DNA of 64,000 nucleotides, taken from Streptomyces hyaluromycini. Lineage in GTDB: Bacteria; Actinomycetota; Actinomycetes; Streptomycetales; Streptomycetaceae. The stretch's first letter is position 1. Each line of letters starts with the position of its first letter. Location of the stretch: positions 1 through 64,000 of the forward strand of contig NZ_BCFL01000016.1 of NCBI RefSeq assembly GCF_002217755.1. Reading direction: 5' to 3'. Below are positions 54,991-61,523 of this stretch, one piece after another. The notes beneath the pieces are model-generated. The model was given only the letters and a program-made list of their open reading frames with translations, had not been told where the DNA came from and made no database searches. Position numbers and translations under genes: made by a program.

Positions 54991-57176
54991 CGGACCGGAT
55001 CCCCGTACTGGATGCCGCGCCCGTTGGTGGCGAGGTAGACCCGGCCGTACACGCGCGGGTCGCCGGTGACGGCCTGCCCGATCCAGCCCCACTGGTGCTG
55101 GTCGTCGTTGACGCGGACCCAGGTCCCGGCCTCGTCGTCGGAGCGGTATACGGCGGTGCTGGACTCGGTGGAGCCGACGAGGTAGATCGCCGGGTAGTCG
55201 GCACCGTCGGCGGCCTTGCCGAAGCCGAGGGTGTAGGCGGCCCAGCAGCTGGCGACCTTGGTGAAGCTCACGCCCCCGTCGGTGGACCGGTACAGCCCGT
55301 TCCACTTGACGCTCAGCCACAGGTCGCCCGACCGGTGCGGGGCCGCGACCAGCTGGAACTGGCTGTCACCGGAGGGCAGCCCGGTCGCACGCGCCGTGAA
55401 TGATCGGCCACTGTCAGTGCTGGCTTGTAGCGTTCCAGTGTCGGTGTCGTACGCGTAGAAGAGCGTCGGGTCGGCCGGGTCGGCGACCGGCGTGGCGCCC
55501 TTCGGGAAGGAGGAGTTCTCGGTCCAGGTGGCGCCGTTGTCGTCCGACCGGTGGGCGGGGTACTTGGTCCCGTCCCAGTGCACGAAGGACCACAGCAGCA
55601 CGCTGCCGTCGGCGTTGGCGGCGATCGGCCCCGGTGCGTCATGGGCGAGGGAGGGCTGGGCGGCGAAGGGCGCCCAGGTCCGGCCCCCGTCGTCCGAGAA
55701 GGCGCCGTTGCCGTTGTCGCCCCAGCCGGTGCGGACCACGTACGCCGGCCGGCCCGCGGCCTGCGCGAGCCCCGTCGCCGACCCGAACACGGGGTTCGTG
55801 GCCATACCGCGGGACGGAGACGCGGTGAGCCGCTCGTGGTACAGGACGCCGATGTCCCCCGAGCCGCTCAGCAGGTGCGCCTCCCCGACCGGGGGCGACA
55901 CCAGCTGCAGGACGGACGTCTCCTCCAGGCCGCGGATCCGCGGGGCCCAGTGGACGAGGTCGCGGGTGCCGTAGAGGGTGGCGCCGGTGCCGTAGACGAT
56001 GTGCTTCGAGTCGTACGGGTCGACGGCGACGGCCTGGATCCACCACCCGAACTTGGGCTCGTCGCCTCCCCACTTCAGGAAAGGAGTCTCGGACACGTCG
56101 AAGACGGCGGAGTCCTTGAGGGACGTCCAGGTGCGGCCGCCGTCGGTGGTCCGGTAGAGGGTGTCCACGGCCGACCACCTGTTGTTCGTCGAGACGACGA
56201 CGGTGCCGGGCCGGCGGGCGTCGACGGCGACCCCGCCGTAGCCGAAGGTGTCGCTGCCGCCGGGCACGGCCGGGGTGACGTCCGTCCACCGCCCGGTGGC
56301 CACGGCGAGCTTGTGCACGCTGCCGTCCGACTGGCCGTTGGGGCCCGGGGCGTCGGCGTACGTCACGTACAGCTCGCGGGCGTGGCGGTCGTAGGCGGCG
56401 CGGACCGGGATCTTGGCGGCGGTGCCGGTGGGCTGGTCGGAGACGGCCTCCCAGGTGGTGCCGTCGGTGGTGCGGTAGAGATTGACAGCGGAAGCGCCGC
56501 CGTCCCCGTCCGCCCAGCCCGCGTACACGGCACGGCCGACGGCGACGAGGAGGCTGACGCCCTGGCCGGAGGCGGACGGGGTGGCCGGGAAGCCGTCAGC
56601 CGCCGCCCAGGTGGCGCCTCTGTCGGTCGACCTGAGCAGTCCGTCGTGTCTGGTCCCCAGCCAGAGGGTGTCGCTGTCCCGCGGGTCGACGAGGAGGCGT
56701 TCGCCCATGCCCCGGCCGTCCTCGTTGGCGCCGAGTCTCACGCTGAGGTCGGTACGGGTCCAGGTGGCACCGCGGTCGTCCGAGCGCAGGACCGCGCCGT
56801 TGCCGGCCCAGGACTGGGCGTAGGTGCCGAGGGCGAGGTAGAGCCGGTCGGGGTGGGCGGGGTCGACGGCGAGGGCCTCCACACCGAGGAGGTTCCAGTC
56901 GTCCCAGCCGAGGTGGTCGGTGAGGGGCGTCCAGCGGGCGGTGCGGGCGTCCCAGCGGTAGGCGCCGCCGATGTCGGTGCGGGCGTAGGCGAGGCCGGGG
57001 GTGGTGGGGTGGAAGAGGACGCCGGTGACGAATCCGGTGCCGCCGATCACTGCGTTGCGCCAGCGGTACGCCTGCGGCTGGGGCTCGGCCGCGTGGGCGG
57101 CAGGGATCGGGAGGGCGGTGAGGGCGGCGGTTGCTGCGGTGCCGGCGAGGACGGTTCTGCGGCTCAGGGTGGGCAT
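54987..57176 (-). CDS. Secreted GH74 xyloglucanase
   Basis: The 729-residue protein has a twin-arginine signal (SRRTVLAGTAATAALTALP, cleavage near AHA-A, about residue 29). The two seven-bladed beta-propellers of GH74 follow, with repeated SDDRGATW/STDRGATWA-type blades. Two catalytic Asp residues are recognisable: Asp68 (ARTDIGGAYRW) and Asp441 (SGSGDIGVLYHE). GH74 acts almost only on xyloglucan, by endo- or reducing-end-specific cleavage, and gives the strongest evidence for the substrate of the whole locus. No carbohydrate-binding module is attached. ATG 57176 follows AAGG. Confidence 0.93.
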   Translation of the reverse strand: MPTLSRRTVLAGTAATAALTALPIPAAHAAEPQPQAYRWRNAVIGGTGFVTGVLFHPTTPGLAYARTDIGGAYRWDARTARWTPLTDHLGWDDWNLLGVEALAVDPAHPDRLYLALGTYAQSWAGNGAVLRSDDRGATWTRTDLSVRLGANEDGRGMGERLLVDPRDSDTLWLGTRHDGLLRSTDRGATWAAADGFPATPSASGQGVSLLVAVGRAVYAGWADGDGGASAVNLYRTTDGTTWEAVSDQPTGTAAKIPVRAAYDRHARELYVTYADAPGPNGQSDGSVHKLAVATGRWTDVTPAVPGGSDTFGYGGVAVDARRPGTVVVSTNNRWSAVDTLYRTTDGGRTWTSLKDSAVFDVSETPFLKWGGDEPKFGWWIQAVAVDPYDSKHIVYGTGATLYGTRDLVHWAPRIRGLEETSVLQLVSPPVGEAHLLSGSGDIGVLYHERLTASPSRGMATNPVFGSATGLAQAAGRPAYVVRTGWGDNGNGAFSDDGGRTWAPFAAQPSLAHDAPGPIAANADGSVLLWSFVHWDGTKYPAHRSDDNGATWTENSSFPKGATPVADPADPTLFYAYDTDTGTLQASTDSGRSFTARATGLPSGDSQFQLVAAPHRSGDLWLSVKWNGLYRSTDGGVSFTKVASCWAAYTLGFGKAADGADYPAIYLVGSTESSTAVYRSDDEAGTWVRVNDDQHQWGWIGQAVTGDPRVYGRVYLATNGRGIQYGDPVR

Positions 57177-57346
57177 GGGGAACCTTCAGTGGGCGTGGGT
57201 TGGGTGGGTGGTCCGGGGTGGGGGCTGGGGGCGGGGGGTTTCGCTTGCCCGCGCTTGCGGGGTGCCGCTGCGCCCACCCGTGCCGCCCTGCGGCACGCCT
57301 GCCCGCAGCTGGGTGGCTGGGGAGGGGCGGCTGGGCAGCGCCCCGT

Positions 57347-57380
57347 AAGGGGCGCGGGGAACTGCGCGACCAGCCCCCAC
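57347..57380. repeat. Inverted copy of the GCGCAGTTCCCCGCGCCCC repeat
   Basis: The fourth copy of the recurring element lies in the 257-base spacer between GH74 and the permease gene. The rest of the spacer (57177-57433) is low-complexity GC sequence with a run of palindromic GCCGCCC/TGCGGCACG elements and no gene. It may lower read-through from the transporter to the hydrolase genes. Confidence 0.75.
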
Positions 57381-57433
57381 GCACCCGCAGTCGCCGACGC
57401 TCCCCGACCGCCCCGCCCCGAAGGCGACGTCGG

Positions 57434-58378
57434 CTACCCCTTCACCGCCCCGGTGAGCATCCCCTTCTTGAAGTGCTTCTGGACGAACGGGGACAGGACC
57501 GCCACCGGCAGCAGGGCCATCACCATCACCGCCATCTGCACGGCGAGCCCAGACAGTTCGCCCGTCTTGATCGCCTGCCCCAGTCCCACCGGGGCCTGCT
57601 GTTTCTGGACCAGTTGGATCATGACGTTCTGCAGCGGCATCTTGTCCTGGTCGTTGAGGTACAGGGACGCGTTGAACCACGCGCTCCAGTACCCGACCGC
57701 GTAGAAGAGGGTGATGACCGCGAGGACCGCCCGGGACAGCGGCATGACGATCTGCCACAGGATCCGGAAGTCGCCGGCGCCGTCGATGCGCGCGCTGTCG
57801 GTCAGTTCCGGCGAGATGCCCATGAAGAACCCGCGCAGGACGAGGATGTTGAAGACGCTCACCGCGCTCGGGAGGATCAGGGCGAGATAGCTGTCGGTCA
57901 GGCCCAGGGACTGGACCAGCAGGTAGGTCGGGATCAGGCCGGCGCTGAAGAACATCGTCGCCATCAGCAGCATCAGGAACCAGCGGTGGCCGAGCGACCC
58001 GATGCGCGAGAGGCCGTAGGCGCACAGGACCGACACGGTCATCGAGAACACCGTGCCGACGAGGGTGATCAGGACGCTGATGACGGTGGCCCGGGTGACC
58101 TGGCCGCCGCTGAGGAGCTCCCGGTAGGCGACGAAGGTGATGCCCTTGGGGACCATCACCAGCCCGCCGGCCTCGTCGATGGTCCTGCGGGAGGACAGGC
58201 TGGTGACGACCACGATCCAGAGCGGGAAGAGGACACCGAGGCAGGCCAGGGCCAGGACCAGGCCCTTGCCGGCGACGCCGGCCCTGCTCGGTTCCTCCTC
58301 CCACACGGGGCGGGGCGGTGCGGCCCACCGGGACGGCGGCCGCTCCCGCGTAGGCGGTTCGTCGATGACGGCGGTCAT
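57434..58378 (-). CDS. Carbohydrate ABC transporter permease (MalG/YtcP type)
   Basis: The 314-residue CUT1-family permease has six hydrophobic helices and the cytoplasmic EAA-like loop (ELTDSARIDGAGDFRILWQIVMP, about 195-217) that docks the ATPase. The N-terminal 37 residues are polar. Its ATG overlaps the stop of the partner permease. It would carry xyloglucan oligosaccharides delivered by the binding protein. Confidence 0.92.
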   Translation of the reverse strand: MTAVIDEPPTRERPPSRWAAPPRPVWEEEPSRAGVAGKGLVLALACLGVLFPLWIVVVTSLSSRRTIDEAGGLVMVPKGITFVAYRELLSGGQVTRATVISVLITLVGTVFSMTVSVLCAYGLSRIGSLGHRWFLMLLMATMFFSAGLIPTYLLVQSLGLTDSYLALILPSAVSVFNILVLRGFFMGISPELTDSARIDGAGDFRILWQIVMPLSRAVLAVITLFYAVGYWSAWFNASLYLNDQDKMPLQNVMIQLVQKQQAPVGLGQAIKTGELSGLAVQMAVMVMALLPVAVLSPFVQKHFKKGMLTGAVKG

Positions 58379-59415
58379 TTCTTGTACACCCCCTGCTCGC
58401 CCATGAGATGGGCCACCTTGTTCGCGGCGAGGACCAGGCCGAGGCTGACCACGCCCTTGATGAGGCCTGCGGCGGCCGCGTAGCCGAAGTCCTGGTTGCG
58501 GACGCCGTTCCACCAGACGAAGGTGTCGAGGACCTCCGAGGCTCCCGGTCCGACGGCGTCGCGTTGGAGGAGGATCTGTTCGAAGCCGACGGTCAGGGCA
58601 TCGCCGACGCGCAGCACCAGCAGCAGGGCGATCACCGGGCGCAGGGCCGGCAGCGTGACGTGCCAGATGCGGCGCCAGCGGCCCGCACCGTCCATCGCCG
58701 CGGCCTCGTAGAGATCCGGGCTCACCGACGCCAGCGCCGCCAGGAAGACGATGATGCCCCAGCCCGCGTCCTTCCAGACGCCCTCCGCCGTGACCAGGAA
58801 CTTGAAGGTCGACGGGTCGGTCATGATGTCGAGACCGTCGTAGCCGTGCTGCCGCAGCAGCTGCGACAACAGGCCCGCGCCGCCGAAGATCTGCTGGAAG
58901 ACGGAGATGACCAGCACCCACGAGAAGAAGTGCGGGAGGTACAGGACCGCCTGGGCGAGCGCCCGCACCCGGGGCCGGACCACGCTGTTGATGAGCAGCG
59001 CGAGGGCGATCGGGATCGGGAAGAACAGCACGAGTTGCAGGAAGAACAGCACCAGGGTGTTCTTCACCGCGTTCCAGAACGCGGAGTCGGCGAAGATCTG
59101 CTGGAAGTTCTCGATGCCCACCCACGCGCTGTGCAGCATGGAGACGATGCCGTTGTCGCTGACGTACGGGTCGTAGTCCTGGAAGGCGACGATGTTGCCG
59201 AGGATCGGCAGATAGTTGAAGACCAGGAGCAGCAGGACCGCCGGCAGTGTCATCAGGATCAGGGCGCGGTCGCGTCTGAATCTGAGGCGCAGGCTCAGCT
59301 TCCCGGTGTTCCCCTTCTTCCCGGTTCCGGTGGCGCCGCCGGACGCCACCGGGGTCTTCCCCGTACCGTCGTCGTCTGCCTCGGCCCTGCTGCGAGGCAC
59401 CGTGCTGTGGGACAC
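58375..59415 (-). CDS. Carbohydrate ABC transporter permease (LplB type)
   Basis: The 346-residue CUT1-family permease starts at GTG 59415. A polar N-terminal extension (about 1-50) precedes six hydrophobic helices, with the EAA loop LYEAAAMDGAGRWRRIWHVTLP (about 238-259). Together with the next permease it forms the membrane pore. No ATPase gene is in the locus; in Streptomyces the shared ATPase MsiK energises several sugar importers of this type, which is the likely partner here. Confidence 0.92.
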   Translation of the reverse strand: MSHSTVPRSRAEADDDGTGKTPVASGGATGTGKKGNTGKLSLRLRFRRDRALILMTLPAVLLLLVFNYLPILGNIVAFQDYDPYVSDNGIVSMLHSAWVGIENFQQIFADSAFWNAVKNTLVLFFLQLVLFFPIPIALALLINSVVRPRVRALAQAVLYLPHFFSWVLVISVFQQIFGGAGLLSQLLRQHGYDGLDIMTDPSTFKFLVTAEGVWKDAGWGIIVFLAALASVSPDLYEAAAMDGAGRWRRIWHVTLPALRPVIALLLVLRVGDALTVGFEQILLQRDAVGPGASEVLDTFVWWNGVRNQDFGYAAAAGLIKGVVSLGLVLAANKVAHLMGEQGVYKK

Positions 59416-59442
59416 GGCCGTTCTCCTTGCCTCAGTGCCCGG

Positions 59443-61131
59443 TCAGCTCGCCGAACCGTTGTCGTCGAGCAGCTTCTGGTACCAGTCGCGCAGCTTGTCG
59501 CCGCCCTTGGTCTTCCACTCGGCGACGGCCTGCTGCATGTCGCTGATCTTCTTGCGGCCGCGGGTGATGTCGTCTTCCAGCGTCTCGAAGTCGTCCATGA
59601 GGTTGGTGTAGCGGGACGGCTCGGTGATCATCTGGCCGAAGAAGCTGGACTTCCTGGTGAAGGAGCCCATCCGCTGCTGCCACTCCACCTGGGCCTTGGC
59701 GACGTCGGGGAAGTCGGGGTGGGCGATGGTGGCGGCGGGGCTCGCGATCATGACGTAGGCGTTGATGACCTCGTTGTTGCCCCGGGTGGTCTTGGTGGGC
59801 ACGCCGTTCTTGACGGTGTAGTGGGTGCCCTCGACGCCGTAGTTGGTGGCCATGTACTCCTTGGTGCCGTACGGCGCGGCGGTGGTGTTGGCGACGGCCA
59901 GCACATCGTGGATGACGGACTCCGAGGCCTTCTTGTTGACGAAGGCGAAGATGCCGGCCGGCTGTTCGGCCCAGACCTGCGGGTTTCCGCCGTCGTGTCC
60001 GTAGACGTCCATGCCCCAGATCTTGAAGTCCGGGTTCTGGGTGGCCTGTTCGGCGGTGCGGCTCCACCACTGGCTGATGTCCTGGGCGTAGATGAGGAAC
60101 TCGCCGGCCGCGAACTTGGGTCCGGGGTCGGGGGCGTTCTTGCCCAGCTTGGCGTCGGGGTGCACGACCCCGGCGGCGAAGAGCTTGCGGGTCCACTCCA
60201 GCGCTTCGAGGTACTCGTCGGTCTCGATGCGGTTGATCAGCTTGCCGTCGACGAGGTTCCAGCCGAGCGGCTTCTCGCTGCCGGAGAGCACGCTGAACAT
60301 CTGCCAGGCGGTCCACTTCATGTCCATGCACGCCCAGCGCTTGGCCTTGGCGTTGGTGATCTCCTTGGCCAGGGAGAGGAACTCGGCCGCCGAACGCGGG
60401 ACCTCGTAGCCCTCCTTGTCGAAGATGTCCTTGCGGTAGAGGGGCACGATGTTGGTCACGTACGAGGACGGCATCGGCAGTCCGCGCAGCTTGCCGCCGA
60501 AGATGCAGCGCCGCCAGGCGTCGGTCGGGATGGCGGCGAGGTTCGGGTAGTCCTTGACCTTGTCGCCCGACAGGTACGGGCCGAGGTCGGCGAACTTGCT
60601 GATGATGGCGGTGGGTATCTTCCCGCCCATGTTCCAGTTCGGGATGACCACGACGTCCGGGACGTCGCTGGAGGCGAGGACCGCGCCGAGCTTCTGGTCG
60701 TAGGTGTTGCCGTCCTGGTTCTGCCACTCGACGTCGACGCCGATCATGTCGTTCATCGCGTTGTAGTACGGGTTGTCCTGCTTGGGCGGGGACCCCCAGA
60801 ACGGCGACATGACGGTGACCTTGCCGCCCTTGCCGAGCTTCTTCGGGACGGAGGTCTTCAGGGTGGCCAGGTCGAGCTTGCTGGTGAAACCGATCGACGA
60901 GCCGTTCTTCGACGGGATGTCCGGGGTCACCACGTTGTTGGCGACGTAGGACGGCAGCAGCTTCTTCGCGTCCTTGCCCGAGGAGGAGCCTCCTCCCGAC
61001 CCGCTGTCCGATGCCCCGCAGGCGGCGAGCAGCGGCAGGCCGCCCGACACCGCTGCGGTGGCGACTGCCGTGGAGGCGAGGAAACTTCTCCGGCTCGGCC
61101 CGGAGGGGGCGGAAGCGGCGTTCGGCGTCAT
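59443..61131 (-). CDS. Extracellular sugar-binding lipoprotein (LplA type)
   Basis: The 562-residue protein has a twin-arginine/lipoprotein signal (SRRSFLASTAVATAAV followed by LLAAC, lipidated Cys38) and then a flexible Ser/Gly linker. A large binding domain, wider than the usual 400-residue sugar-binding proteins, fits the LplA/YtcQ family that takes bulky oligosaccharides. Aromatic residues such as WQNQDGNTYDQKL and PNWNMGG may stack on sugars. It is the first gene of the transporter-hydrolase operon, with a GAAGGG ribosome-binding site. Two operator palindromes lie 184 and 344 bases upstream. Confidence 0.93.
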   Translation of the reverse strand: MTPNAASAPSGPSRRSFLASTAVATAAVSGGLPLLAACGASDSGSGGGSSSGKDAKKLLPSYVANNVVTPDIPSKNGSSIGFTSKLDLATLKTSVPKKLGKGGKVTVMSPFWGSPPKQDNPYYNAMNDMIGVDVEWQNQDGNTYDQKLGAVLASSDVPDVVVIPNWNMGGKIPTAIISKFADLGPYLSGDKVKDYPNLAAIPTDAWRRCIFGGKLRGLPMPSSYVTNIVPLYRKDIFDKEGYEVPRSAAEFLSLAKEITNAKAKRWACMDMKWTAWQMFSVLSGSEKPLGWNLVDGKLINRIETDEYLEALEWTRKLFAAGVVHPDAKLGKNAPDPGPKFAAGEFLIYAQDISQWWSRTAEQATQNPDFKIWGMDVYGHDGGNPQVWAEQPAGIFAFVNKKASESVIHDVLAVANTTAAPYGTKEYMATNYGVEGTHYTVKNGVPTKTTRGNNEVINAYVMIASPAATIAHPDFPDVAKAQVEWQQRMGSFTRKSSFFGQMITEPSRYTNLMDDFETLEDDITRGRKKISDMQQAVAEWKTKGGDKLRDWYQKLLDDNGSAS

Positions 61132-61249
61132 TGCGTCAACCCTTCATGGCGCACCAGGACACCCGGCGGTGGCCGTCGGCTGCGGTGTCTTGAGTGGAAC
61201 TGGCTGAGCGGAAGCGATCCTCCGACCGATGTCATGCGTCCCCGGCAGG

Positions 61250-61313
61250 AACCGGCTGACCGGTTGACCGGCCGATCGACCGACCGGCCGTTCGACCGAC
61301 CGGTCGTCGACTA
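61250..61313. repeat. GACCGG-rich tandem tract in the operon leader
   Basis: Short units of GACCGGTT, GACCGGCC, GATCGACC and GACCGGTC type repeat imperfectly over about 60 bases immediately before operator 3. It lies in the 392-base divergent region (61132-61523), which has no gene. On the minus strand it falls in the untranslated leader of the binding-protein mRNA. Confidence 0.6.
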
Positions 61314-61314
61314 G

Positions 61315-61328
61315 TCGAAGCGCTTCGA
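61315..61328. promoter_or_regulatory. Candidate LacI-family operator 3
   Basis: TCGAAGCGCTTCGA is a perfect 14-base palindrome with the same core as operators 1 and 2. It lies upstream of the binding-protein gene and is centred 160 bases from operator 4. Confidence 0.8.
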
Positions 61329-61474
61329 TGTTGCTGCGAGGTTAAGTGAACACCCGGGGGTACACAAGGGTCGCTTCCAAGATTCCTCCGAGGCACAAGG
61401 GGTGACCTGTCCGTATGCGCCACTTGAAATATCGCCGACCATCCCTTGACACCCACCCCTGCGTCGAATGAGCA

Positions 61475-61488
61475 TCGAAGCGCTTCGA
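61475..61488. promoter_or_regulatory. Candidate LacI-family operator 4
   Basis: A second perfect TCGAAGCGCTTCGA lies 35 bases before the GTG start of the GH3 gene. Together with operator 3 it brackets the divergent promoters and would let one regulator control both directions. Confidence 0.8.
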
Positions 61489-61523
61489 AAGGCCTCGCCG
61501 CTCCATCGCAAGGGGAACCGCAC

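Noticed and set aside
57434..61131. ABC transporter lacking an ATPase gene, as a broken system
   Set aside because: Streptomyces sugar importers of this family often share the distant ATPase MsiK, so absence here is normal.
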